Assembly (NCBI RefSeq): GCF_900188295.1 | Contig: NZ_FZNM01000005.1 | Location: forward strand, 124,001-188,000 | Direction of reading: 5' to 3' | DNA: 64,000 nucleotides | From: Paracoccus sediminis | GTDB taxonomy: Bacteria > Pseudomonadota > Alphaproteobacteria > Rhodobacterales > Rhodobacteraceae | Shown here: in pieces, positions 16,078 to 25,667 of the stretch | Layout of the letters: each line of letters begins with the position of its first letter | Numbering within the stretch: the stretch's first letter is position 1 | The notes under the pieces: model-generated | The model's database searches: none | What the model was told of the DNA's origin: nothing | What the model saw: the letters and a program-made list of their open reading frames with translations, nothing else | Translations under genes and position numbers: made by a program

Positions 16078-16989
16078 TCAGGCGGCCGCGGCGCGGTCCA
16101 GACCCGCCTCGGCCGCGGCGGCCTTCAGGGTCCGCAACCCCAGCGACTGGTATTCCAGCGGGTTGCGCAGCGCCGGATCCTGCTCGGCCTCGATCACCAG
16201 CCAGCCGTCATAGCCCGCCTCGGCCAGGATGCGCAGCAGCGGCACGAAGTCGATCGCGCCCTCGGGGTCTCCGGGCACGGTGAAGGCCCCGGCCAGCACG
16301 CCTTGCAGAAAGGACAGGTTTTCGGCCCGGACCCGCTGCGTGATGTCCCGCCGGATGTTCTTGGCGTGGAAATGCGCCACGCGCCCGGCATGTCGGCGCA
16401 GCACTGCCACGGGATCGCCCCCGCCAAAGGCGCAGTGGCCCGCATCGAACAGCAGCTGCGTGGCAGGCCCGGTCGCGGCCATGAAGGCGTCGATCTCCTC
16501 GGGCGATTCCACCACTGTGCCCATGTGGTGGTGATAGGCCAGGGTGACGCCCTGGGACGCCACATAGGCCGCGAATTCCTCGATCTTGCGGCCGAATTCG
16601 GCCATCTCCTCTGGCGTCAGCCGGGGCCGGCCGTTCACGGCCACGTCGGGGCTGCCATGCACGGTGTTGGAACATTCGCAGGCGATGCAGACCGTGCAGC
16701 CATTGGCCTTCAGCTTGGCCAGATGCGGCTGGACGGCGGCGATCTCGTCGGCGACGCTGCCGGTCAGCAGGTTCGTGGAATACCAGCCCGAGATGAAGGC
16801 CAGGCCGTATTGTCCCAGCAGGCCTTTCAACTCCTGCGGATCGTCGGGCCAGCGGTGGCCGTTCTCGATCCCGTCGAAGCCGATGACCTCGCCCGCCTCG
16901 TGCAGGATCTGTTCGGTCGGGATATGGGCGCCGATGGTCTGGTCGTCGTCGTTGGCCCAGGCGATCGGGTTGGTGCCATAGCGGATCAT
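16078..16989 (-). CDS. iolE: myo-Inosose-2 dehydratase
   Basis: A 303-residue TIM-barrel enzyme of the AP-endonuclease-2-like superfamily. The N-terminus (RYGTNPIAWANDDDQTIGAH) is the IolE signature. Metal-binding segments typical of the fold are YHHHMGTVVES, LLFDAGHCAFGG and HFHAKNI, with a final glutamate in LVIEAEQDP. It dehydrates scyllo-inosose to 3D-trihydroxycyclohexane-1,2-dione, the substrate of IolD encoded just upstream. It follows iolD by 12 bases. Confidence 0.95.
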   Translation of the reverse strand: MIRYGTNPIAWANDDDQTIGAHIPTEQILHEAGEVIGFDGIENGHRWPDDPQELKGLLGQYGLAFISGWYSTNLLTGSVADEIAAVQPHLAKLKANGCTVCIACECSNTVHGSPDVAVNGRPRLTPEEMAEFGRKIEEFAAYVASQGVTLAYHHHMGTVVESPEEIDAFMAATGPATQLLFDAGHCAFGGGDPVAVLRRHAGRVAHFHAKNIRRDITQRVRAENLSFLQGVLAGAFTVPGDPEGAIDFVPLLRILAEAGYDGWLVIEAEQDPALRNPLEYQSLGLRTLKAAAAEAGLDRAAAA

Positions 16990-17001
16990 GGTCCGGTCCT
17001 T

Positions 17002-18852
17002 TCAGTTCACCAGCCGCGCGCGGGCGGCGTTTTCCAGATAGGTCTGATAGGCGTCGCGCAGCCTGTCCGTCGCGCCCACGGCCGGGACGGCCACGTCCCA
17101 CCAGTGGCCCGCCTGATCGGTCAGGCCCCCGTCCAGACCCGTGGCCGGGCCGTCCTTGGCGGTGGTGTCGATGACGATCACCGTGGGGACGCTTCGCCCC
17201 CGTGCCGCGATGATCTGCGCCTCGAGGTCGGCGATGCCGGCGGCCTTGACCGCATGGGCGCCCATGGACCCCGCATGCGCCACATAGTCGATCCGGGGCT
17301 GATCGGCGACGTTGCAGTCCGCATACATGTTGTTGAATTCCGCCCCGCCGCAGACCTGCTGCAACCGGTTGATGCAGCCGTAGCCGCGGTTGTCGGTCAG
17401 CACGACGGTGAAGGGGATACGGCGCATCACCGCCGTCGCCAGTTCCGAATTGGCCATCATGTAGCTGCCGTCGCCCACGAAGCAGACCACCTCGCGGGAG
17501 GGAGCCGCCAGCTTGATCCCCATGGCGCCCGCGACCTCGTACCCCATGCAGCTATAGCCGTATTCCATGTGGTAGCCGCCTTGGGCGGGCTGCCACAGCA
17601 GCTTCAGCGCGCCGGGCATGGTGCCGGCGGCGCACATGGCGATGGCGCCAGGGGCCGCGCGCTGCACGGCGCCGATCACCTGGGCGTCGGTGGGCAGGTC
17701 GTTGCCGGGCGCGGGGGCCGCGCAATGGGTATCCACGGCGGCCAGCCAGTTGGCGCGGGGGGCGGGATTGAAGTCTACCTTGTGATCGCCCAGCATCGCG
17801 GTCAGCTTCTCCAAAGCCACGCGCGCGTCCGCCACCAGCGACACCGCGCCATGCTTGGCCGCGTCATAGGGCTGCGCGTTGATCGACACCAGCCGGGCAT
17901 CGGGGGCGAACAGGGTCCGCGAGCCGGTGGTGAAGTCCTGCAACCGCGTGCCCACCCCGATCACCAGATCCGCATCCCGCAGCACGGCATTGGCGGCGGC
18001 CGACCCGTCCACGCCCGAGGCGCCGAAGTTCATCGGATCGGCCTGCGCCAGGGCCGATTTGCCCGCCTGCGTTTCCGCCACCGGAATGCCGTGGCGGGCG
18101 GCGAAATCGGACAGCGCGGCCTCGGCCCCGGAATAGACCACGCCTCCGCCCGCGACGATGGCCGGGCGTTTGGCGGCGCGGATCAGGCCGGCCACCTGCG
18201 CCAGTTCGCGGGCATCGGGTTCGGGGCGGCGGATGCGCCAGACGCGGGGCGCGAAGAACGCCTCGGGCCAGTCCCAGGCCTCGGCCTGCGTGTCCTGGCA
18301 GAAGGCCAGGCACACCGGGCCGCAGTTGGCCGGATCGGTCATCACCCGCAGGGCGCGGGGCAGCGCGGTCAGCAGCTGCTCGGGCCGCTGGATGCGGTCG
18401 AAGTAGCGCACCACCGGGCGGAAGCAGTCGTTGGCCGATACCGTGCCGTCGTCGAAATCCTCGACCTGCTGCAAGACCGGATCCGGACGGCGGCTGGCGA
18501 AGACATCGCCCGCGATCAGCAGGACCGGCAGGCGGTTCACATGGGCCAGCGCCGCTGCCGTCACCATGTTGGTGGACCCCGGCCCGATCGAGGCGGTCAC
18601 GGCCTGCGCGCGGCGGCGCGCGCTTGCCTTGGCGAATGCGATGGCCGCATGCGCCATGGTCTGTTCGTTCTGGCCCCGCCAGGTCGGGAAGGCGTCGCCG
18701 ATCCCGTGCAGCGCCTCGCCCAGGCCCGCGACGTTGCCATGGCCGAAGATCGCCCAGCAGCCTTCGATGAAGCGTTCGCCGTCTTCGGTCATCTGCACCG
18801 ACAGCCAGCGGACCATGGCCTGCGCGGCCGTCAGGCGGATCGTTGCGCTCAT
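17002..18852 (-). CDS. iolD: 3D-(3,5/4)-trihydroxycyclohexane-1,2-dione hydrolase
   Basis: A 616-residue thiamine-diphosphate enzyme. The N-terminal domain starts TIRLTAAQAMVRWLSVQ and includes GCWAIFGHGNVAGLGEAL with the cofactor-activating region. The C-terminal TPP site reads CFVGDGSYMMANSELATAV and TDNRGYGCIN. Length and these segments identify IolD, which opens the cyclic dione to 5-deoxy-glucuronate. Its ATG overlaps the stop of a 21-codon ORF (ATGA) that itself overlaps the end of iolC. The ribosome-binding site (GAGG) lies within that small ORF. Confidence 0.95.
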   Translation of the reverse strand: MSATIRLTAAQAMVRWLSVQMTEDGERFIEGCWAIFGHGNVAGLGEALHGIGDAFPTWRGQNEQTMAHAAIAFAKASARRRAQAVTASIGPGSTNMVTAAALAHVNRLPVLLIAGDVFASRRPDPVLQQVEDFDDGTVSANDCFRPVVRYFDRIQRPEQLLTALPRALRVMTDPANCGPVCLAFCQDTQAEAWDWPEAFFAPRVWRIRRPEPDARELAQVAGLIRAAKRPAIVAGGGVVYSGAEAALSDFAARHGIPVAETQAGKSALAQADPMNFGASGVDGSAAANAVLRDADLVIGVGTRLQDFTTGSRTLFAPDARLVSINAQPYDAAKHGAVSLVADARVALEKLTAMLGDHKVDFNPAPRANWLAAVDTHCAAPAPGNDLPTDAQVIGAVQRAAPGAIAMCAAGTMPGALKLLWQPAQGGYHMEYGYSCMGYEVAGAMGIKLAAPSREVVCFVGDGSYMMANSELATAVMRRIPFTVVLTDNRGYGCINRLQQVCGGAEFNNMYADCNVADQPRIDYVAHAGSMGAHAVKAAGIADLEAQIIAARGRSVPTVIVIDTTAKDGPATGLDGGLTDQAGHWWDVAVPAVGATDRLRDAYQTYLENAARARLVN

Positions 18853-18914
18853 CCCAGCACCTCTTGCATGTTCAGCCGTCGCGGGGCGCGCCCGCCGGTC
18901 AGGATCCGGTTCAT
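18849..18914 (-). CDS. 21-codon ORF bridging iolC and iolD
   Basis: An ORF too short for automatic calling, encoding 21 residues (starts MNRILTGGRAP, ends NMQEVLG). Its ATG overlaps the TGA of iolC and its TGA overlaps the ATG of iolD, both as ATGA. It is basic, with four arginines, and not hydrophobic. It could be a true microprotein, or a sequence whose translation carries ribosomes across the gap to couple iolD to iolC. It contains the iolD ribosome-binding site. No family is recognised, and chance cannot be excluded. Confidence 0.4.
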   Translation of the reverse strand: MNRILTGGRAPRRLNMQEVLG

Positions 18915-20833
18915 GCCGCCACCCGCGCGCTTGCCCGCGCCCGGTCCCAGACGGCGCAAAGACGGCCGTAGCGCCGGGCCATTTCCGCGACGGCCTCGTC
19001 GTCGGTCAGGTCGCCGTCCAGCCAGGCCCGCGCCACCGCGCCGAAGATGGTGCGGCCCACGGCAAAGCCCCGGACCAGCGGAAAGGCGGCGGCCACGGCA
19101 AAGCTGTCCGACAACTCGGCCTCGGGCGCGTCCAGGCCCAAGACAACGATGCCGCGGGTGTGGGGGTCGTTCTCCTCGATGGCCGCGATGGCCTTGCGCC
19201 AGGCCACCCCTTCGGTCATCGGCTCCAGCTTCCACCAGTCGGGATACACGCCCGCCGCATAGAACTGCCGGATCAGGGTGGCGGTCGTTTCGTTATCGAC
19301 CGGGCCGACCTTGGACGGGATGATCTCCAGCAGGAACTCCAGGTCGTTGCGGCGCGCGGCCTGGAACAAGCGCTTGACGGTTTCCTCTTGCGCGGCCCGC
19401 GTCGCCGCGTCGTCGCCTGGGTGGCAGAAGCAGAGAACCTTGACCACATTCTCGCGCGCCCAGCCTTCCAGCCCGCCGCAGTCGAGGCCCAGTTCCGGTT
19501 CCAGTTCCAAGGGCCGCGACCCCGGCCATTCGGCGGGCCGCCCGATCCACAGCCCCGTGCCCGATGCCGCGTGCAGCGCATCCCGCCCGATGCGGTTGTC
19601 GCACAGGATGCCATAGCCCGGCTGGCCCGCCTGCACCTGCAACGCGGCCTTCAGGCACAATTCCTTGAAGGCGCCGCCCCGTTCCGGCGTGTATCCGGGC
19701 ATCTGTTCCAGCTGCATCCGGTGGTCGAAGGCAAAGACCCGCATCGTGGTCCAGTCGCCGCCGGTGCGCCGGTGGCGGTTGGTGGCCCAGTGGACCTGTT
19801 CCAGTTCGGGATCGTTGCGCAAGTCGGGCCGCACCACGCCGCGCCGCAGGAAGAACTCCAGTTCCGCAAGGCTGGGATAGGCGGGCGTGCAGCCGTGGCG
19901 GGACACCGCAAGCGCCCCGCAGGCATTGGCGTATTCCAGGGCCTTGGGCCACGGCTCGTTGTCCAGCCAGCCCTTCATCAGCCCTGAAAAGAACCCGTCG
20001 CCCGCGCCCAGCACGTTGAAGACCTCGATCGGGAAGCCCGGCCCGGCCTCGCCTTCGTCCAGTGTGTCGGGGATGGCGCCGGTAAAGGCCACCGCCCCTG
20101 CCGCACCCCGCTTGCAGACCAGGGTAGCATCCGAAACCCCCCGCACCGCCCGCAGCGCGGCGACCGTGTCGGTGGTGCCGCCCGCGATGTGGAACTCCTC
20201 CTCGGTCCCCACGATCAGGTCGAACAGGTGCAGCGTCGCTTGCAGCCGGGCGGTGACGGCCGCGCTTTCCACGAAGCGGCTTTCCCCGTCGCCATGCCCC
20301 GCCAGCCCCCACAGGTTCGGGCGATAGTCGATATCCAGCGCCGTCCGCGCCCCGTGCCTGCGGCCCAGGTTCAACGCCTTAATGACGGCCGCTTCCGTCC
20401 GCGGATGGCTCAGATGCGTCCCCGTCGCCAGCACCGCGCGGGCGTCCGCGATCAGCGATTCGTCGATGTCGTCCTCGCACAGCGCCATGTCCGCGCAGTC
20501 GCTGCGATAGAAGATCAGCGGGAACTGTTCCCGGTCGCGGATCCCCAGGATCACCAGGGCCGTGAGCCGGTCGGGGTCGGTCACAACGCCGCGCACGTCC
20601 ACCCCTTCGCGCACCAGTTGCTCGCGGATGAAGCGGCCCATGTGTTCGTCGCCCACCCGCGTGATGAGGCCGGACCGCAATCCCAGCCGCGCGGTGCCGC
20701 AGGCGATGTTCGTGGGGCTGCCGCCGATATACTTGCGGAACGACCCCATGTCCTCCAGCCGCCCGCCCACCTGCGCCCCATACAAGTCAATGGAACTGCG
20801 GCCGATGGTGAGAAGGTCAAGGGATTTGGTCAT
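18911..20833 (-). CDS. iolC: Bifunctional 5-dehydro-2-deoxygluconokinase / DUF2090 protein
   Basis: A 640-residue fusion. Residues 1 to about 325 are a PfkB kinase: IGRSSIDLYG at the start, SFRKYIGGSPTNIACGTARL, and the catalytic signature FNVLGAGDGFFSGL. Residues about 340-640 are a DUF2090 TIM-barrel domain (FAFDHRMQLEQMPGY, later EIIPSK and YPDWWKLEP), which is class-II-aldolase-like. The kinase phosphorylates 2-deoxy-5-keto-gluconate; the fused domain may cleave the phosphorylated product, since no separate iolJ is present. The fusion is common in proteobacteria. The ATG at 20833 (MTKSLDLLTIGRS) is chosen over a longer frame. Confidence 0.93.
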   Translation of the reverse strand: MTKSLDLLTIGRSSIDLYGAQVGGRLEDMGSFRKYIGGSPTNIACGTARLGLRSGLITRVGDEHMGRFIREQLVREGVDVRGVVTDPDRLTALVILGIRDREQFPLIFYRSDCADMALCEDDIDESLIADARAVLATGTHLSHPRTEAAVIKALNLGRRHGARTALDIDYRPNLWGLAGHGDGESRFVESAAVTARLQATLHLFDLIVGTEEEFHIAGGTTDTVAALRAVRGVSDATLVCKRGAAGAVAFTGAIPDTLDEGEAGPGFPIEVFNVLGAGDGFFSGLMKGWLDNEPWPKALEYANACGALAVSRHGCTPAYPSLAELEFFLRRGVVRPDLRNDPELEQVHWATNRHRRTGGDWTTMRVFAFDHRMQLEQMPGYTPERGGAFKELCLKAALQVQAGQPGYGILCDNRIGRDALHAASGTGLWIGRPAEWPGSRPLELEPELGLDCGGLEGWARENVVKVLCFCHPGDDAATRAAQEETVKRLFQAARRNDLEFLLEIIPSKVGPVDNETTATLIRQFYAAGVYPDWWKLEPMTEGVAWRKAIAAIEENDPHTRGIVVLGLDAPEAELSDSFAVAAAFPLVRGFAVGRTIFGAVARAWLDGDLTDDEAVAEMARRYGRLCAVWDRARASARVAA

Positions 20834-20856
20834 CGGATCGGTCCTTGTCTTTGGGA

Positions 20857-21642
20857 TCAAAGCTGCGCGGAAACGAAGGCCATGCTGGTCTTCAGCGCGC
20901 CTTTGGGATCGGCGGCGTCGTGAACCTTGGACGCGAAGGGTTCGAAGCTGAACGGGCCGTCATAGCCCGCGTCCAGCAGCGCCCGGATCTGGGCCACGTT
21001 TTCCAGCCGGTCCGCGTCGTCTACCAGCACCCGGTGCGCGTCCAGCATGGCGTCCACCGCAACGTCCGGGTCGGTCACGCCCGAGATGTGGACAAGCCAG
21101 GTCCAGTCCGGGAAGAATTCGGTTTCCCCGGCCAGATGATGATGAAAGGTGTCGTGCATCAGCCTGTAGGTGCCCTCGCCCCCTGCCGCCTTTATGGCGC
21201 GGATCGCCTCGGCCTTGGTGCGCAGGGACGAGATCGGGAAGCCCAGCGGTTCGACCAGCCCGGTCAGGCCGCGCGTGTCCAGGATCGTCTTCATGGCCGC
21301 CAGCGCGCCGACCAGGCTATCGAAGGAGACCTTCGTGCCGTCGTTCAGGGGGCACATCACCAGGGCCTTGGCGCCACAGGCGGCGGCGTAATCGGCCATC
21401 GCCTCGGCGCGCGCGGGCAGGTCGCCCCCCCAGACGTTGAAGGGATAAAGGGCATTGATCGACACGATGGTCACGCCGGCCTCCTCGGCCTCGGCCTTCA
21501 CTTGGGCGGGATCCCACGCGGACAGCACGTCGGGCAGGTCGTTGCGAATCTCGACGGCGGTGACGCCAAGCTCGCCGGCAGCAGTGAAAAAATCGGGTAG
21601 CGACAAGTTCGGCGCGGCGATGTGGTTCAGGGCAAAGCGCAT
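20857..21642 (-). CDS. Sugar phosphate isomerase/epimerase family protein (IolI-like)
   Basis: A 261-residue TIM-barrel protein of the xylose-isomerase-like AP-endonuclease superfamily. The start FALNHIAAPNLSLPDFFTAA and metal-site segments (LVEPLGFPISSL, LMHDTFHHHL, VHISGV, and the final FSFEPFAS) are clear. It lies three bases from iolG and 23 from iolC inside the inositol operon. Interconversion of inosose isomers (IolI role) or entry of another inositol stereoisomer is likely. A hydroxypyruvate-isomerase-like role cannot be excluded. Confidence 0.8.
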   Translation of the reverse strand: MRFALNHIAAPNLSLPDFFTAAGELGVTAVEIRNDLPDVLSAWDPAQVKAEAEEAGVTIVSINALYPFNVWGGDLPARAEAMADYAAACGAKALVMCPLNDGTKVSFDSLVGALAAMKTILDTRGLTGLVEPLGFPISSLRTKAEAIRAIKAAGGEGTYRLMHDTFHHHLAGETEFFPDWTWLVHISGVTDPDVAVDAMLDAHRVLVDDADRLENVAQIRALLDAGYDGPFSFEPFASKVHDAADPKGALKTSMAFVSAQL

Positions 21643-21645
21643 GGG

Positions 21646-22659
21646 TCAGCCTTGGGCGTAAAGGGCGGGACGGTCGGGATGGGCGATGGCAATGGCCTGG
21701 CCCTCGGATTCCTGCGCCTGAACGCAGGCGTCGGACGCGACGGCGGCCATGTAGCCGTCCCACGAGGTCGGGCCAGATGCCGTGCCCTGCGCGGCAGCCT
21801 TCAGGAAATCCTGCAATTCCACGTCATAGGATGCCACGAAGCGGTCCTTCCAGTCAGTCAGGATCGGATTTTGCAGGCTGGCGTTCAGGCGCATCTTGAT
21901 CGCCATCGGTTCGGGCAGGGACGCCACGCCATCCTCGCCCACAACCTCGCACTGGATGTCATAGCCGTAATGGCAGTTGACGAAAATCTCGGTGTTGATG
22001 ACCACGCCCTTGGCCGTCACCAGCGTCACGATCTGCGGATCGCGCAGTTTCGCATGGGTGCGCGCGCAGGACCGGGGAAAGGTCACGCGGGCGGACACAT
22101 AGTCGTCATCCAGCAGCCAGCGGAAAACGTCGATCTCGTGGATCAGCGTGTCGTGGATCGCCATGGGGGTGGTATAGGCCTCGGGGACCGAGGGGTTGCG
22201 GTGGGCGGCATGGACCATGATCGGCGCGCCGGTCTGGGCCAATGCGGCCTTCAGCGCGACATAGCCTTCGTCGTAACGGCGCATGAAGCCGACCTGCACC
22301 AGGCGGGTGCCGTGCGCCACCTCGGCATCGACGATGCGTTTCGCGCCTTCGGCGGTGGTGGCCAGCGGCTTTTCGCAGAAGCAGGGCTTGCCGGCGGCGA
22401 TGGCGGCCAGCACGTATTGTTGGTGCGTGGCGCCCCAGGACGTGACCAGAACCGCGTCCACATCGGGGCTGGCGATCAGATTCTCGCCCGTGTCGAACAC
22501 GGTGGCGTCGGGTGCGATGTCGGCGCGGACCGCCTCGGCCGAGGCGCGGTTCACGTCCGACAGCGCGGTAATGGTGCCGCCGGACAGCACCTGATTGATG
22601 CGGCGAGCATGGTCGCGGCCGATGGCTCCGGTGCCGATGACACCAATTCTGACGGTCAT
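21646..22659 (-). CDS. iolG: myo-Inositol 2-dehydrogenase
   Basis: A 337-residue Gfo/Idh/MocA dehydrogenase. The Rossmann motif ([17 protein letters not shown]) is at residues 5-21, the EKP motif in [10 protein letters not shown], and the catalytic region in [16 protein letters not shown] with the essential Asp and His. Length and the H-D spacing match inositol dehydrogenases. It oxidises myo-inositol to scyllo-inosose with NAD, the first step of the pathway. The ATG overlaps the stop of the upstream isomerase gene (ATGA). Confidence 0.93.
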   Translation of the reverse strand: MTVRIGVIGTGAIGRDHARRINQVLSGGTITALSDVNRASAEAVRADIAPDATVFDTGENLIASPDVDAVLVTSWGATHQQYVLAAIAAGKPCFCEKPLATTAEGAKRIVDAEVAHGTRLVQVGFMRRYDEGYVALKAALAQTGAPIMVHAAHRNPSVPEAYTTPMAIHDTLIHEIDVFRWLLDDDYVSARVTFPRSCARTHAKLRDPQIVTLVTAKGVVINTEIFVNCHYGYDIQCEVVGEDGVASLPEPMAIKMRLNASLQNPILTDWKDRFVASYDVELQDFLKAAAQGTASGPTSWDGYMAAVASDACVQAQESEGQAIAIAHPDRPALYAQG

Positions 22660-23570
22660 TTCCTGGAACCTTCCTTCCAATATTGATCGATGTATTTCTG
22701 CATTTCGGTGCGCATGAAGCGGCCCGAGTGGTCGGCGCGGTCCTCCCAGGCAAAGACGCAGGCGGTCATGATGCCGTCGAAACCGATGGCGGCCAGTGTG
22801 CCGAAGAAATCGTCCCACGGCACCTCGCCCTGGCCGATGTTCAGATGCTGGTGCACGCGGGCCTGCGTGCCCGGCGGGTTCAGGATATAGCGCAACCCGC
22901 TGGACGCCTTGTGGTTGAAGGTATCCCCCACATGGACATGGGCCAGCACGTCGGCGGATTCGCGCAGCATCGCCACCGTGTCGTCCCCGAAATAAAAGGT
23001 GTGCGGCGCGCAATACAAGAATTTCACGCGTTTCGAATTCACCGTGCGAATGATGTCCAGGGCGGGCTGGATCGTTTCGCACCAGTCCTCGGGATGGGGT
23101 TCGACGTTGAGCTGGATGCCCTCGCGCTCCAGGATCGGGACCAGCTCCTCCATCGATCGCCACCAGGCGTCCTCGCAGGCCTCGATCATCGACCCGGTGT
23201 GGCAGCAGTAACATGACCCCTTGTCGGGGTGGGGGCCGCGCCCGAATTCGCTGTTCATCGTGTCCACGCCCAATTCGACCGCAATCTCGATGGCGCGCTT
23301 CCAGTGCTTGACGGCGGCTTGGCGTTCGGCCTCGTCGGGGCTGGCCCAGCGATACATGGGCAGCAGGGATGCGATGCCCACATCCGCGTCCTTCAGCGCC
23401 TGTTTCAACGCCTTGATGCGGTCGGGGAACACACGGGGCGCCTTGAACCATTCCAGGAAATCGCCGCGCGGAGACAGCTCGATCCAGTCATAGCCAAGCT
23501 CCTTGACCTTGGCGGGGATCGCCTCGAGCGGCAGGTGGCGGTGCATGAAGGGGTCGATGGCGATGCGCAT
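22656..23570 (-). CDS. IolH-like sugar phosphate isomerase/epimerase
   Basis: A 304-residue TIM-barrel protein. The N-terminus ([19 protein letters not shown], then [15 protein letters not shown]) matches the IolH group found in inositol operons of unclear function. Metal-ligand segments include NVEPHPEDW and HVHVGDTF. Cysteines cluster at [11 protein letters not shown]. It starts the enzyme part of the operon, 78 bases after the second binding-protein gene. The ATG at 23570 has the conserved start. A GC-rich hairpin is possible in the preceding gap. Confidence 0.8.
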   Translation of the reverse strand: MRIAIDPFMHRHLPLEAIPAKVKELGYDWIELSPRGDFLEWFKAPRVFPDRIKALKQALKDADVGIASLLPMYRWASPDEAERQAAVKHWKRAIEIAVELGVDTMNSEFGRGPHPDKGSCYCCHTGSMIEACEDAWWRSMEELVPILEREGIQLNVEPHPEDWCETIQPALDIIRTVNSKRVKFLYCAPHTFYFGDDTVAMLRESADVLAHVHVGDTFNHKASSGLRYILNPPGTQARVHQHLNIGQGEVPWDDFFGTLAAIGFDGIMTACVFAWEDRADHSGRFMRTEMQKYIDQYWKEGSRK

Positions 23571-23647
23571 GGGAGATCCTGTGTCTTGTCTGAAAAAGCC
23601 GGGCAAGGCGCGGGGAGGAGGAGACGCGCCCCGCCCGGCGGCACCGC

Positions 23648-24577
23648 TTACTTCCGGTAATCGGCGATGTTGTCGGGCGTCACGGGTTCGAACGGGATCC
23701 AGTGTTCGGGTTCGATGGTTTCGCCCCCCGCTGCGGCGACGGCGGCTTTCACCGCCTGCCCGCCCTGGCCCGTGGCGTTCTGGTAAACGGTCACGTCCAT
23801 CTGCCCCGCTTCCATCGCGGCCAGACCGTCGGCGGTGGCGTCGATGCCCGCGATCACGATGTCGCCTTTGCCAGTGGTGGCCGCCAGGGCCTGGGCCGCG
23901 CCGATGGCCATTTCGTCGTTGTTGGCGACGATGGCATCGAATTCCAGACCGGCGGTCATCCAGGACGTGACCAGATCCTGCGCCTGGACGCGGTTCCAGT
24001 TGGCGACCTGCTTTTCAACGATTTCCACCGCGCAATCCGGCCGGGCAAAGGCTTCCTCGACCATCCGGGTGCGGACCAGGGCCGCACGGTTTTCCAGCGG
24101 ACCCATCAGGATCACGGCCTTGGGATTCTCGCGTCCCTTCAGCGCGGCGCAGACGGCGGTGGCCTCCAGGCGGCCCGCGTCGGTTTCCTGGGAACCCACA
24201 TAGCCGGTGCCCTCGGACATTCCGGTTTCCAGTTCGGCGGGCGGATGGTTCACATAGATCAGCGGAATGCCCGCCCCGGTCGCGGCGGCGGTGATCGCGG
24301 CGGTGCTGTCGCCGTCCACCGCGTTCACGATGATCGCATCGACCCCGTTTGCCACGAAGTTCTGGACCTGGTTCAACTGTCTGGCCACGTCCAGCTGGGC
24401 ATCCTCGACCGACAGGGTGACGCCTTCGGTCTTTGCGGCCTCGGACCGGATGCCGTCCAGCAGGATCGTCAGGAACGGGTTGTCGAACGAGGTCATGGTG
24501 ACGCCGATCTGCGTGTCGGCCCAGGCCGGGGCGGCCAGTGACAGGCACAGCGCGGTAGAGGCGGTCAGTCTGGTCAT
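23648..24577 (-). CDS. Inositol-type sugar ABC transporter binding protein (second copy)
   Basis: A 309-residue periplasmic binding protein of the RbsB/IbpA class. A short signal peptide ends LAAPAWA before DTQIGVTM. Ligand-site features are [46 protein letters not shown] and IAGIDATADGLA. It resembles the operon-leading binding protein at 27266-28207 along its whole length. Two binding proteins for one permease/ATPase set suggest two ligands (for example different inositol isomers) or different affinities. It follows the permease by about 60 bases. Confidence 0.88.
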   Translation of the reverse strand: MTRLTASTALCLSLAAPAWADTQIGVTMTSFDNPFLTILLDGIRSEAAKTEGVTLSVEDAQLDVARQLNQVQNFVANGVDAIIVNAVDGDSTAAITAAATGAGIPLIYVNHPPAELETGMSEGTGYVGSQETDAGRLEATAVCAALKGRENPKAVILMGPLENRAALVRTRMVEEAFARPDCAVEIVEKQVANWNRVQAQDLVTSWMTAGLEFDAIVANNDEMAIGAAQALAATTGKGDIVIAGIDATADGLAAMEAGQMDVTVYQNATGQGGQAVKAAVAAAGGETIEPEHWIPFEPVTPDNIADYRK

Positions 24578-24637
24578 GGTCAGGATTCCGTCATGATGGT
24601 GGGGTGCCGGGACGGCCCGATGCCGGGCCGCGCGGGG

Positions 24638-25654
24638 TCAGGCCTTCCGGCGCTTTCGCTGGCGGTGAACGTCCGCCACCACGGCGGCCACGACGATCGC
24701 GCCCTTGATCATTTCCTGGTAATAGGCGTCCAGCCGCAGGAAGGTGAAGCCCGAGATGATGACCCCGAAGATCACCATGCCGATGGCCGTCCCCAGGATC
24801 GACCCGCGCCCGCCGTTCAGCGACACGCCCCCGATCACCGCCATGGCGATGGCGTCCAGTTCATAGGCCAGCCCCATCCCGGCCTGCGCGGTCTGGCCGC
24901 GCGCCGCCACCACCATCCCGGCCAGGGCGGCCAGCATCGCGGCGATCACATAGACCTTGACCAAGTGGCGTTCCACATCGATGCCCGACACGCGCGCGGC
25001 CTGGGCGTTGGCGCCGATGGCATAGGTGAACTTGCCATAGCGGGTGTATTTCATCGCCACATGGAAGATCGCCGCGACCAGGATGAAGATCACGACCGGC
25101 ATCATGCCGCTGCCGATCCAGGCAAAGCCTTCGGTCGGAAAGCTGACCGGCTGGCCCTTGGTGTACCATTTGGCGAACCCGCGCACCGTGACCATGGTGC
25201 CCAGCGTGGCGATGAAGGGCGGGATCTTGGTATAGGCGATCAGCCATCCGTTGATGAGGCCCACGACGGCCCCGCAGCCAAGGCCGATCAGCAGGGGCAC
25301 GATCATCGGCAGGTCGGTCAGGCCCGGATAGACCGCGCGGGCATAGGTGGACACCTGGGCGAACGACATCGCCACCATGGCGACCGCGCCCACCACCGAT
25401 CCCGACGACAGGTCGATCCCGCCCGAGATGATGACCTGCGTGACCCCCACGGCGATGATGCCGATGACCGAGACCTGAAGGATCATGATCTTGAGCCGGT
25501 TCCAGGAAAACAGGAAGGACTGGCCCTGGAAGATCCAGCCCAGGATCTCGAACACCAGGGCGATGCCGATCAGCACCAGCAGGATGTTGACCTCGGTCGG
25601 CAGGCGGCGCTGCGGACGGGCGGCGCGGCTGGCGGAAATGTCTTGGCTGCTCAT
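24638..25654 (-). CDS. Inositol-type sugar ABC transporter permease
   Basis: A 338-residue inner-membrane permease of the RbsC family with about nine to ten hydrophobic segments. Family landmarks are GVTQVIISGGIDLSSGSVVG, NGWLIAYTKIPPFIATLGTM and IGGVSLNGGRGSILGTAIG. It lies 13 bases after the ATPase gene. Located in the inositol operon, it is the IatP equivalent that passes inositol into the cytoplasm. Confidence 0.9.
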   Translation of the reverse strand: MSSQDISASRAARPQRRLPTEVNILLVLIGIALVFEILGWIFQGQSFLFSWNRLKIMILQVSVIGIIAVGVTQVIISGGIDLSSGSVVGAVAMVAMSFAQVSTYARAVYPGLTDLPMIVPLLIGLGCGAVVGLINGWLIAYTKIPPFIATLGTMVTVRGFAKWYTKGQPVSFPTEGFAWIGSGMMPVVIFILVAAIFHVAMKYTRYGKFTYAIGANAQAARVSGIDVERHLVKVYVIAAMLAALAGMVVAARGQTAQAGMGLAYELDAIAMAVIGGVSLNGGRGSILGTAIGMVIFGVIISGFTFLRLDAYYQEMIKGAIVVAAVVADVHRQRKRRKA

Positions 25655-25667
25655 GAGGATGGTTCCC

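Noticed and set aside
16015..19323. A very long open frame (about 1100 codons) on the + strand opposite iolE, iolD and part of iolC
   Set aside because: It is antisense to three clearly conserved enzymes. Its translation is low-complexity (rich in R, G, H, A) and shows no family motif; open antisense frames are expected at this GC content.
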